Assembly: GCA_964514305.1 (NCBI GenBank)
Contig: CAZEQD010000092.1
Location: 1 to 5,672, forward strand
Direction: 5' to 3'
DNA: 5,672 nt
Source of the DNA: CAZEQD01 sp964514305
Lineage (GTDB): Bacteria; Acidobacteriota; Aminicenantia; Aminicenantales; Aminicenantaceae
Shown: positions 1 to 5,672 of the stretch, one piece after another
How the letters are laid out: every line of letters begins with the position of its first letter
Position numbering within the stretch: position 1 is the first letter of the stretch
Notes under the pieces: model-generated
What the model saw: only the letters and a program-made list of their open reading frames with translations
Told to the model about the DNA's origin: nothing
Databases searched by the model: none
Translations under genes and position numbers: made by a program

Positions 1-1125
1 GGCCAGTATTTTTAACTGGCGGCAAGGATTGAACACTTCCAGTTGCTTTTCTCCCACAACTCCCCGGGCCATTAAGCGGAAAGCAAAAAAGGTTTTTGTT
101 CTTTCCGCTTGGTTGGGATTATCTGGGTTGAATTTTATCACTCCTAATCCCCGCTTGAAACCTTTGGGCTGGGCTGGGCCCAGATAAAGGGAAGCAAAAG
201 CTTGACCTTTTGTCTGTTGATAGAGAATTTGAGCGGCTCTGAGGGCTGTTTCTAAATGGTTGCTATCGTGATCTGGCCACCAGGCCCATTCACTGTTGAC
301 AATACGCTGTGCAGCATGAGGTGCATACTGAGACAGCATCAAGTTAGCTTCTTTGATTATATCTTCATCATTTAAATGGCCGGCCACATTGTGATAGGAC
401 AGTCCGTCTAAACAGCAACCAGCCTGATCAAGAACTTCCTCTGTCCAGCCCTTGTTCCAACTGGCCAGTGCGGGACCAAAGATATTAGCTTCAGGCAGAG
501 CTTCTTTAATGCCTTCAGAGGCCTTCTTGAGGAGAAGACAGTATTGGGACGGCGAGATTCCGCCTGAAGGGCCATGATAGGCAGGCAAAAAAGCTTCGCC
601 ATCGAAATAGCCTATATCGGGCTCATTGGTAATTTCAAAATAATAGCCTATTCTAGGCCAATTGTCATCAATAGCTTTGGCCAGTGAGAAGCAGAAATTT
701 TTCCAGACATTAAGATAATCAGCTGAAGAGGTTAAATTCACGGGGTCCCAAGGGCTGGTATAGGAGGGATTAATACAGATAAGGAGCTTCCATCCTAGAT
801 CCTGACACCTTTGGATGGCATAGGAATAGCTGGTTTGAGCGCTTTTGGCCCAAGAAGCCCGAGTGTTTTCCAGGCCTCTTTTCACCTCGTCCAGTATTTT
901 CTGAGTTGTATTTTCAATTCCAGATAAAAAATGCTTTATAGAAAATCCCATTCGGATCATATTGATTCCGATTTCCTGACTGTAGCTGTCCCAGGAGGGA
1001 GCTAGGCAGCTAATTGAGCCGGCTGCAGTAGAGCCTCCATCAACCAGGCCCCGGCCGCTCCAGCCCAGATATTTAAGACCTGTGCCTATGACTTTGTTTA
1101 GTATTTTGATCTTCTTTTTCTTCAC
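1..1125 (-). CDS. Clan GH-A glycoside hydrolase, GH39-like; 3' end outside window
   Basis: The complement translates without a stop from GTG at 1125 to base 1, giving 375 residues of a longer protein. Seen: a TIM-barrel glycosidase pattern with INMIRMGF (R58, strand beta-2), CINPSY around residue 119, YYFEITNEPDIGYFDG with E168 as likely acid/base, GLSYHNVAGH with H245, and VNSEWAWW with E279 as likely nucleophile. The 111-residue spacing of the two glutamates fits retaining clan GH-A enzymes; the NEP and SEW contexts and the early histidine motif favour GH39-like over GH5, but the family is not certain. The N-terminus (KKKKIKILNKVIG) is basic without a hydrophobic core, so no signal peptide is visible. 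GTG is chosen because it follows the GT4 stop directly and no in-frame ATG occurs before residue 56; the ribosome site is weak (AGAG about 12 bases upstream), suggesting translational coupling. Inferred role: trimming or editing the glycan made by the neighbouring transferases, like PslG. Substrate unknown. The region is more G+C-rich than the genes upstream. Confidence 0.85.
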   Translation of the reverse strand, partial: MKKKKIKILNKVIGTGLKYLGWSGRGLVDGGSTAAGSISCLAPSWDSYSQEIGINMIRMGFSIKHFLSGIENTTQKILDEVKRGLENTRASWAKSAQTSYSYAIQRCQDLGWKLLICINPSYTSPWDPVNLTSSADYLNVWKNFCFSLAKAIDDNWPRIGYYFEITNEPDIGYFDGEAFLPAYHGPSGGISPSQYCLLLKKASEGIKEALPEANIFGPALASWNKGWTEEVLDQAGCCLDGLSYHNVAGHLNDEDIIKEANLMLSQYAPHAAQRIVNSEWAWWPDHDSNHLETALRAAQILYQQTKGQAFASLYLGPAQPKGFKRGLGVIKFNPDNPNQAERTKTFFAFRLMARGVVGEKQLEVFNPCRQLKILA

Positions 1126-2346
1126 TCAGGTTAAATTCTCTACTATTTTTTTGAATTTTGCGCTGGATATTTTTCTTGTATAGTGATTTTCTAAAGCTTT
1201 TCTTCCGTTTGCCCCCATTGTTTCTAATGTATCTCTATTATTAAAGGCCCAAAGGACAGCCTCTTTCAATGCTTCTGGATCTGAGGGCTTGACCACCAGA
1301 CCGCACTGGAATTTCTTCACTAGCTGGTCTATTTCGCTGCCTTCATCAACAGCAGCAATAAAAGGTCTGCCTGAGGCCATTATACCGTAGACCTTGCTGG
1401 GTACAATAATGCCTTTCATTCCTTTTTTTAAGGGAACCAGATGAATATGAGCCGCATTAAGAGAGAAAACCAAATTATCTTTTTCCTGATAGGTCAAGAA
1501 TTTCAAATTGTTCAGATGGAAAGATTCAGCCATCGCCACTATTTTTTCTTTGGAAGCTCCTTCTCCGATTAGCACAAAAAGGATGTCTTTGTGTTTTCTT
1601 AAAGCTTTGGCCACTGAAATTATATTTTCCAGATCTTGCGAGAGACCAATATTTCCTGAATACATGACCACAAATTTATTTTCAAGGGAGTGGTGCTTGA
1701 TAAATATATTATTTTCTCTCTGGATGGGAAAAATCAGGTGGGGATTGGCCCAGTTCTCAACAACTTCAATTTTATAAGGCGGAATAAAGTTTTCTTCTTC
1801 CAGCCGGTGCTTCATATCTCTTCCAGGGACGATGATACGGGTTGCCTTTTTATAAAGAAATTTATTGACCAGCTTAAGGATGGCAGTCAGTACCGGGTTG
1901 GTCATTTTTTTATTGATAAGTCCCACCTGCGGCCAGATGTCTTGAGAATAGTAGATAAAACTGCAGCGCCATAATCGGCTGTAGACATAAGCAATAGAGG
2001 CTAAAAGAGGGGGGTCTGTTTCAGCAATGATGCAGTCGGGCTTTTTAAGAAAAGATGTCCAGATGAAACAGAGGATGAAATAAGAGAGGAGATTAATGAA
2101 ACGGGTTATAAAATATTTTTTAGGAAAGGTTGTATTGTTTATTCTCCAAATGGTGATCTTCTGATAGGAAATTTTGGTTACCAGACGGGGGGTTTTTAGA
2201 GAGCGATAAAGTGGGTTACCGCAGATAACATGAATTTCGAAATCGAACTGCAATTCCTCACAGAGTTCAGTCAGAAGTTGACCTGTAGCTTCAACGTCAG
2301 GGTAAAAAGACCTGTTTAAAAAGAGAAGTCTAGCTTTGCGGTTCAT
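1126..2346 (-). CDS. GT4 family glycosyltransferase, WbuB-like
   Basis: A 406-residue GT-B fold transferase, a normal length for the family. It would move a sugar from a nucleotide-sugar donor onto a lipid-linked or growing glycan at the inner face of the membrane. Seen: an N-terminal acceptor domain opening RLLFLNRSFYPDVEATG (residues 6-22), the PLYRS segment after ICGNP near 41-49, a hydrophobic patch at about 83-100 that may touch the membrane, AETDPPLLA (108-116) and YSQDIWPQVGLI (133-144). The C-terminal donor domain begins with VMYSGNIG (227-234), followed by FVLIGEGA (257-264) and VPSKVYGIMASGRPFIA (315-331). This VPSK loop stands where classical GT4 enzymes carry EX7E, and those two glutamates are absent, as is usual in WbuB-type members. 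ATG at 2346 lies one base after the GT2 stop; an in-frame TTG at 2355 would add three residues and overlap GT2. ATG is preferred. No clear Shine-Dalgarno sequence precedes either, so coupling to GT2 is likely. Donor and acceptor unknown. Confidence 0.92.
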   Translation of the reverse strand: MNRKARLLFLNRSFYPDVEATGQLLTELCEELQFDFEIHVICGNPLYRSLKTPRLVTKISYQKITIWRINNTTFPKKYFITRFINLLSYFILCFIWTSFLKKPDCIIAETDPPLLASIAYVYSRLWRCSFIYYSQDIWPQVGLINKKMTNPVLTAILKLVNKFLYKKATRIIVPGRDMKHRLEEENFIPPYKIEVVENWANPHLIFPIQRENNIFIKHHSLENKFVVMYSGNIGLSQDLENIISVAKALRKHKDILFVLIGEGASKEKIVAMAESFHLNNLKFLTYQEKDNLVFSLNAAHIHLVPLKKGMKGIIVPSKVYGIMASGRPFIAAVDEGSEIDQLVKKFQCGLVVKPSDPEALKEAVLWAFNNRDTLETMGANGRKALENHYTRKISSAKFKKIVENLT

Positions 2347-2347
2347 T

Positions 2348-3391
2348 TTAATCAAGATTCATATAAGTTTTATAAGTCTGGATAGCTTTTTTAAGCTTAT
2401 CCAGCCTGCCTCGCCAGCGCAGATGTGAGGGAAGGAAGTACTGTTCAACCCTTGAGACTTCTTTAAATTTATCAGCCTTTATTAAAGCCAATTTCAGCTT
2501 TTTTCTTTCTTGAAGTATATAGCCTAAATTGGTAACGAACTGGATTTTGGCTTTGATGAAAGGAATTCCCTTGCCGGCCAGTAAAAAAAAGATAAATAGA
2601 GCTGACTCGTAGAGGCAGTGACTCCATAGATATTTGGCTAATAAATTTCTCTGCATATTTTTAAAAAAGAGGAATTCAATATTTTTGCGGCCACACTGGA
2701 TGTAGAACTTACTGTTTTTATCCTGTTTTACACCCCCATAATGGTAGCAAACTGCTTCAGGTTCATAAATGCATTTGTAGCCAAATAGTCTGAGCTTGAA
2801 AGCCAGTTCAGTATCCTCAAAGTAGATGAAATAGCGAGGGTCGAACAGACCAAGCTCGTCAATGAGTTGTTTGCGGTAAAGAGCAGCCGTGGCACAGGCA
2901 CCGAAAACTTCCTTTCTTTGATTGACTTCCTTTGAGTCTGCAGGCAGCCCCTTGTAATCCCAACCTGCACCAAAGCCAAAATATTCAACGCCTGCAGTGT
3001 CGATCAGAGTTGGCTGATGATAATTTATGATTTTAGAGGCCACACTTCCCACTACTTGAGATTTATCCTCCTCCAAAACTCCGACAGCTTTTAGCAGCCA
3101 ATTTTTATCCAAGACAGCATCGTTGTTGACCAGAGCGAGATATTCTCCCTTGGCTTGTCTAAGGCCGATGTTATTGGCTTCAGCGTAGCCATAATTTCTG
3201 CCCAAGCTTATAAATTTATCTGGGCGGTATTTCTTTTGGACTAATTGGGCTGAACCGTCTGTTGAGTGGTTATCAACAAAGATTATTTCATAATATTTAT
3301 AGCTTTGACCTAGAACAGAATCTAAGCACTCAGCCACGGTCTTTATTCCATTCCAATTAACAATAATAAAACTTACTTTGCCTTGTTCCAT
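2348..3391 (-). CDS. GT2 family glycosyltransferase, rhamnosyltransferase-like
   Basis: A 347-residue inverting GT-A transferase that would act on the cytoplasmic face of the membrane. Seen: VSFIIVNWNG at residues 6-15, FVDNHSTDGS (38-47) with D40 and D45 of the nucleotide pocket, LGRNYGYAEANNIGL (63-77), and the metal-binding LVNNDAVLD (87-95), in which NND replaces DXD. FGACATAALYRK (163-174) is the acceptor-side motif, YFIYFEDTELAFKLRLFGY (187-205) carries the ED pair with the likely catalytic base, and CYHYGG (215-220) follows. The set matches the WbbL/RfbF-type GT2 subgroup, many of whose members transfer rhamnose; the sugar here is not provable. Residues 225-347 form a basic tail with a short hydrophobic run near 262-272, probably holding it at the membrane. 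ATG 3391 has only a weak purine-rich upstream site (GAAG). The 3' end runs one base short of the GT4 ATG, so the two are probably co-translated. No promoter could be fixed in the damaged gap upstream. Confidence 0.93.
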   Translation of the reverse strand: MEQGKVSFIIVNWNGIKTVAECLDSVLGQSYKYYEIIFVDNHSTDGSAQLVQKKYRPDKFISLGRNYGYAEANNIGLRQAKGEYLALVNNDAVLDKNWLLKAVGVLEEDKSQVVGSVASKIINYHQPTLIDTAGVEYFGFGAGWDYKGLPADSKEVNQRKEVFGACATAALYRKQLIDELGLFDPRYFIYFEDTELAFKLRLFGYKCIYEPEAVCYHYGGVKQDKNSKFYIQCGRKNIEFLFFKNMQRNLLAKYLWSHCLYESALFIFFLLAGKGIPFIKAKIQFVTNLGYILQERKKLKLALIKADKFKEVSRVEQYFLPSHLRWRGRLDKLKKAIQTYKTYMNLD

Positions 3392-3419
3392 TTCACTTCG
3401 TTCATAACTGGGATGTATA

Positions 3420-3497
3420 TTACCAAATGATATCTTCTGCGTCTTGAGAAAAAGGGATAATCAGGTCATCAAATTCATATTGCCCAAATTTAACACA
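3420..3497 (-). pseudogene. Short 3' remnant of an unknown gene before GT2
   Basis: A 25-codon open stretch, bounded upstream by TAA at 3498-3500, ends in TAA at 3420-3422, 28 bases before the GT2 start. It reads CVKFGQYEFDDLIIPFSQDA and then EDIIW. The composition, with acidic and aromatic residues in an ordered pattern, looks like a protein C-terminus rather than random AT-rich sequence, but there is no start codon or family motif, so the gene of origin is not recognised. Its position fits the stub of a gene that once lay between the membrane protein and GT2. It may equally be chance. Confidence 0.25.
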
Positions 3498-3524
3498 TTA
3501 AGATTTATTTATATAGAATTGATA

Positions 3525-3791
3525 TTATTTTCTTGCCCCTAAAACAGAAAAAACAATATTAAATCTTTTCTCTATTCCAGCACAACAACTAATCTCTCCT
3601 TCTTTAAATAATTTCTTTCTCTGATTCATAGCTTTGGATATTAAATAAGATAATAAACTATAATATGGACATATAATTCTCGATTGGTAAAAATTTCTAT
3701 AACTTGGTTTCTCCTGCTTATCTCCTGATACATCCCCATCCAGAGCATTTTTGGAATTTGTTTTTTCCAAAGAGCCTACGATGGTTTTTTC
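3525..3791 (-). pseudogene. 81-codon frame, probable tail of a lost gene
   Basis: The frame is open from just after TAG at 3792-3794 to TAA at 3525-3527. The first usable start is TTG at 3770, giving 81 residues. It begins with a polar stretch (KTNSKNALDGDVSGDKQEK), continues with YRNFYQSRIICPYYSLLSYL and a basic segment (MNQRKKLFKEGE), and ends in RFNIVFSVLGARK. The alternation of charged loop, helix-like segment and hydrophobic final strand resembles the C-terminus of a folded enzyme; the ending is reminiscent of some class I methyltransferases, but this is only an impression and no motif confirms it. No good ribosome site precedes TTG 3770. An intact small gene is possible; a decayed 3' fragment is more likely, since an orphan ribosome site and broken frames lie just upstream. 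Confidence 0.35.
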
Positions 3792-3868
3792 CTAAATGCA
3801 AATAGTGAACGTTTTTATACCCTCACATCAACTTCCAGGATTTATTGAATAAGCGGTTTTGGCAAGAG

Positions 3869-3876
3869 TCCTCCTT
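3869..3876 (-). promoter_or_regulatory. Orphan Shine-Dalgarno sequence AAGGAGGA
   Basis: On the minus strand AAGGAGGA begins eight bases after the membrane-protein stop (TGA 3884-3886, with TAG immediately following in frame). It is the best ribosome site in the window, better than that of any intact gene. The only nearby start, TTG at 3865, opens a frame of seven codons (MPKPLIQ) that ends in TAA. I infer that it once served a gene closely following the membrane protein that has since been deleted or frameshifted. Confidence 0.5.
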
Positions 3877-3883
3877 GTAGCTA

Positions 3884-5305
3884 TCACCAAAAATAATTTC
3901 CACCAATTTGCATGATAATAGTTTGAAGAAATATAAGATATAAAAGGGTGTTTTTTTCTTTTGGGGAAACTTTAGTATATTTAAGAAAAAAACCGATAGG
4001 GAATATCAAGTAGGGATAGATAAATAAACAAACTCGGGCAGTTTCTGCAGTGTGAAATGCACCAGTGGCAAATATGGTAATAAGAGTAAATATTGCAAGC
4101 CAAGTTAACGAGGTCATAGAATTTAACCTTTTTCTTTTCATCACAACTATACCCTGTACCATGAGAATACTCAAATAAGGTCCAAAGAATAATATTATTT
4201 CACAAATACATTCAATGCGGGTGAACAGATAATTGACAGGTTCATAAAAAAGTCTGAATCCATGAGGATTCTCAAGCTTGGAAGCGATTAAAAAAGAATT
4301 AAGATAATTAAAATTAAGTAGCAAATAGATAATTAAATAAATAATTCCCAGTCCTAATATAATAAAGCCAGATCTTTTTAGGCTCTTTCTTTTTAAAAGA
4401 TCATATCCGATCATAACGGGTAATATAAAGAGGAAAACGAATGTCGTCATCGAAGCTAACAGAAGAAAGATTAGAGAACCTATATAACTAATTGAAGTTT
4501 TGTGGTGTAAAAAGAAGTATAAAACTCCCAATAAAAAACTGGCGATCAAGGCATCTAGGCTGGCAGCATAATAAATTTGGATGCTTGGTATAAGTGTAAA
4601 TAGAAAAGCCAGATATCCTGATAGTTCGCTACTAAAATTAATTTTTAATATTTGAAAAAGGAAGAATGTGGATAAAAATATGGATGTTACCGCTATAACT
4701 AGGGTTATAAATCCAGGATAATTATAAATTTTGGAGATTAAATATATTATAAAAACGGCTCCGGGAGGGTGAGTCTTTGTATGAATTGAGAGACCTGGTT
4801 GGAGCCTTTCATAGTTCTTGAATAAATCAGCTAAATTTCTAATTTTTTTTGCATCGTGAAAGTATTGACCACCTTTTTTTTCATCTAAAGAAATAAAAGA
4901 ATATTTATCTCTTGATAGTCCACCAGCTATAGGCATTATAAATCCGTTTGCCCAGCCTTTAATTAAGTTAGTGCTTAAAACAAAGATGATGCCGACAAAA
5001 ATAACTGTAATGATTTGATATTTTATTTTTCTAAGATATTTATTGGATAAATAAAATAAAATTAGAGCGATAATTCCAGCGAGAAGATTTTTTACATGAG
5101 GAATGTAAAGCCTGAATATGCTTATCGGCCAGTATTTGGGGCAGTCAAAATCAATGATTGTTTTGTCAATATATCTACAAAAAATATTTAAAGTAATTAA
5201 CAATCCAACAAAGACCAGAAATATTATAAAGGTCTTGTAATAATTTTTTGGTACCCAATGAGATATTGAATATTTGCTCTTTAGATTTTTTTCACGTGCT
5301 AACAT
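3884..5305 (-). CDS. Polytopic membrane protein, probable GT-C-type glycosyltransferase
   Basis: A 473-residue, strongly hydrophobic protein with about 11-13 predicted membrane segments, for example near residues 24-42, 72-88, 98-115, 198-220, 249-267, 274-299, 313-331, 366-388, 398-416 and 425-442. The N-terminus (MLAREKNLKSKYS) is polar and basic, so probably cytoplasmic. A long hydrophilic loop at about 117-182 ends in HTKTHPPG (175-182), a motif seen in predicted GT-C membrane transferases that use polyprenyl-phosphate sugars. YAASLDALI (246-254, with D251) and FHTAETARVCLFIYP (417-431, with E421 and R424) are also typical of that kind of protein. The classical acidic first-loop motif is not obvious; DFDCPKY near 52-58 is a weak candidate. 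Role inferred: sugar transfer on the outer side of the membrane; donor unknown. ATG 5305 is the first in-frame ATG with no good Shine-Dalgarno sequence. The gene is much more AT-rich than GT2, GT4 and the hydrolase. Flippase or polymerase roles are less likely given HPPG. Confidence 0.8.
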   Translation of the reverse strand: MLAREKNLKSKYSISHWVPKNYYKTFIIFLVFVGLLITLNIFCRYIDKTIIDFDCPKYWPISIFRLYIPHVKNLLAGIIALILFYLSNKYLRKIKYQIITVIFVGIIFVLSTNLIKGWANGFIMPIAGGLSRDKYSFISLDEKKGGQYFHDAKKIRNLADLFKNYERLQPGLSIHTKTHPPGAVFIIYLISKIYNYPGFITLVIAVTSIFLSTFFLFQILKINFSSELSGYLAFLFTLIPSIQIYYAASLDALIASFLLGVLYFFLHHKTSISYIGSLIFLLLASMTTFVFLFILPVMIGYDLLKRKSLKRSGFIILGLGIIYLIIYLLLNFNYLNSFLIASKLENPHGFRLFYEPVNYLFTRIECICEIILFFGPYLSILMVQGIVVMKRKRLNSMTSLTWLAIFTLITIFATGAFHTAETARVCLFIYPYLIFPIGFFLKYTKVSPKEKNTLLYLIFLQTIIMQIGGNYFW

Positions 5306-5357
5306 ATTAATTTTATTTATTTAACTCTATAAGAACAATGTTTTTTTGGTTCCCATG

Positions 5358-5504
5358 TCAGCTAAAAATTAAAGTTGTAACCTGTATTCTTAAAAGAGAT
5401 ATTTTCTCTTTTCTGTCCTGACATTCCAAATCCATCATCAAAAAATCTTTATATAGAAGTATATATTTTAAAGTGCTGTAAAGTATAAATTTATATCTTA
5501 CCAT
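5358..5504 (-). CDS. Possible 48-residue small frame, unrecognised
   Basis: ATG at 5504 shares its A with the TAA that ends the upstream open stretch (TAATG), the usual geometry of translationally coupled genes. The frame runs 48 codons to TGA at 5358-5360. It begins MVRYKFILYSTLKYILLYKD, continues with a charged middle (ECQDRKEK) and ends VTTLIFS. There is no family motif, and no ribosome site other than what coupling would supply. In sequence this AT-rich a 48-codon frame can occur by chance, and a possible promoter overlaps its start, so this is a weak candidate only. Confidence 0.15.
   Translation of the reverse strand: MVRYKFILYSTLKYILLYKDFLMMDLECQDRKEKISLLRIQVTTLIFS
5392..5412. repeat. 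Perfect 8-base inverted repeat, AT-rich hairpin
   Basis: AAAAGAGA (5392-5399) and TCTCTTTT (5405-5412) are exact reverse complements around a five-base loop. The stem has only two G-C pairs and is weak. It lies between the possible promoter and the membrane-protein start. It is not a convincing intrinsic terminator, because the T run is inside the stem. Confidence 0.35.
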
Positions 5505-5510
5505 TACCAA
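5482..5510 (-). promoter_or_regulatory. Possible sigma-70-type promoter for the membrane-protein gene
   Basis: On the minus strand TTGGTA (5505-5510, four of six matches to TTGACA) is followed after 17 bases by TATACT (5482-5487, five of six matches to TATAAT). Transcription would start near 5475, leaving a leader of about 170 bases before ATG 5305. The spacing is ideal, but the sequence is AT-rich, so matches of this quality can arise by chance. Confidence 0.3.
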
Positions 5511-5668
5511 ATAATGGAATTTGCGGAGACAAATCTGTTTAATTTTATAAATAGACCGAGGAGAAAGAGATGTCTTAAGATCCAGATTGAGCTAATTTTC
5601 ATCTCAATAGCAAAGAATCGTTGAGAGAAAAATATATTTCTAGATTCTAATTTAAGTGGTATATTAAT
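5504..5668 (-). pseudogene. 54-codon open stretch near window edge, possible GT2-like tail
   Basis: The frame is open from just after TGA at 5669-5671 to TAA at 5504-5506. It starts INIPLKLESRNIFFSQRFFA and ends RFVSANSIIW. The pattern PLK-x-ESRN-x-x-F-x-x-R followed by a hydrophobic run (WILRHLFLLGLFIKL) resembles the membrane-binding tail of many GT2 transferases, so it could be the frameshifted 3' end of a glycosyltransferase lying outside the window. Alternatively, ATG at 5602 would give 32 residues, MKISSIWILRHLFLLGLFIK onward, which looks somewhat like a signal peptide ending VSA. Without the sequence beyond the edge this cannot be settled. Confidence 0.3.
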
Positions 5669-5672
5669 TCAT

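Larger units (their letters stand above)
3392..3883. other. 492-base gap with gene remnants
   Basis: The stretch between the membrane-protein stop and the GT2 start is AT-rich and has no intact recognisable gene. It contains the orphan ribosome site, the 81-codon frame and the 25-codon tail described separately. The stretch 3792-3868 is closed by several stops in all three minus frames. A nine-base direct repeat, GTTTTTTCC on the plus strand, occurs at 3760-3768 and 3784-3792, 24 bases apart. No GC-rich hairpin with a T tract, transposase fragment or convincing promoter was found. Confidence 0.6.
5306..5672. other. 367-base AT-rich stretch upstream of the membrane-protein gene
   Basis: The stretch holds no intact recognisable gene. 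It contains the 54-codon open stretch from the window edge, the weak 48-codon frame, the possible promoter and the small hairpin listed separately. The 50 bases before ATG 5305 are almost pure A and T with no Shine-Dalgarno sequence; a TAAAAT hexamer four bases before the ATG could be a -10 box of a leaderless transcript, but its -35 partner (TTGTTC) is poor. Confidence 0.5.

Noticed and set aside
408..602. 64-codon frame on the minus strand
   Set aside because: It lies in another frame inside the hydrolase gene, across the NEP region whose catalytic motifs are intact in the main frame.
1126..1128. TGA recoded as Trp or Gly, making GT4 and the hydrolase one protein
   Set aside because: None of the roughly 1,600 codons of the four genes contains an internal TGA, all the many Trp codons are TGG and glycine uses GGN only. 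A recoding genome this AT-rich should use TGA inside genes.
1508..1974. Two plus-strand frames of 89 and 94 codons
   Set aside because: Both are antisense to the GT4 coding region and show no motif.
2728..2988. 86-codon minus-strand frame
   Set aside because: It is a shifted frame inside the GT2 gene, which has all its motifs in the other frame.
3796..3852. Plus-strand 18-codon frame, MQIVNVFIPSHQLPGFIE
   Set aside because: It looks protein-like but is very short, has no ribosome site and runs against all neighbouring genes.
5392..5412. Intrinsic terminator at the AAAAGAGA hairpin
   Set aside because: The stem is almost all A-T and there is no separate T tract after it.
5338..5421. Plus-strand 27-codon frame starting ATG 5338
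   Set aside because: It is short, lacks a ribosome site and is in AT-rich sequence where such frames are common.
5560..5577. Plus-strand GAGGAGAAAGAG before an ATG
   Set aside because: It resembles a good ribosome site, but the frame ends after two codons (ATG TCT TAA).

Overview
The window reads as part of a bacterial surface-polysaccharide (capsule, O-antigen or exopolysaccharide) gene cluster, with every supported gene on the minus strand. From right to left, in the direction of transcription, it holds a polytopic membrane protein resembling GT-C glycosyltransferases (3884-5305), a 492-base gap with gene remnants, a GT2 glycosyltransferase (2348-3391), a GT4 glycosyltransferase (1126-2346) and a clan GH-A glycoside hydrolase whose 3' end lies outside the window (1-1125). 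The hydrolase is read here by direct translation of the complement of bases 1-1125, because its frame has no stop inside the window.

The last three genes form one tight unit. GT2 and GT4 are one base apart. GT4 and the hydrolase share a reading frame and are separated only by a TGA stop followed directly by a GTG codon. I infer that the two transferases add sugars to a lipid-linked or growing glycan, that the membrane protein adds or transfers a sugar at the membrane, and that the hydrolase trims or edits the product, in the way PslG (a GH39-type enzyme) sits in the Pseudomonas Psl exopolysaccharide locus. The sugars themselves cannot be read from sequence.

Base composition changes along the window. 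Lines sampled in the hydrolase gene reach about 57% G+C, those in GT4 and GT2 run about 43-48%, and those in the membrane gene and both non-coding stretches are often 22-40%. The step near 3400 coincides with the gap of broken frames, as expected of a mosaic, repeatedly rearranged glycan locus.

The 3392-3883 gap contains a strong Shine-Dalgarno sequence with no gene behind it, an 81-codon frame that looks like the tail of a lost gene, and a 25-codon tail just before GT2. The right end (5306-5672) contains a 54-codon open stretch reading in from near the window edge, a 48-codon frame joined to it by TAATG, a possible promoter and a small AT-rich hairpin. No tRNA, rRNA, CRISPR array, transposase or insertion sequence was seen. 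The Shine-Dalgarno sequence and the protein families point to Bacteria, but no lineage can be named. Standard TGA stops fit the data.
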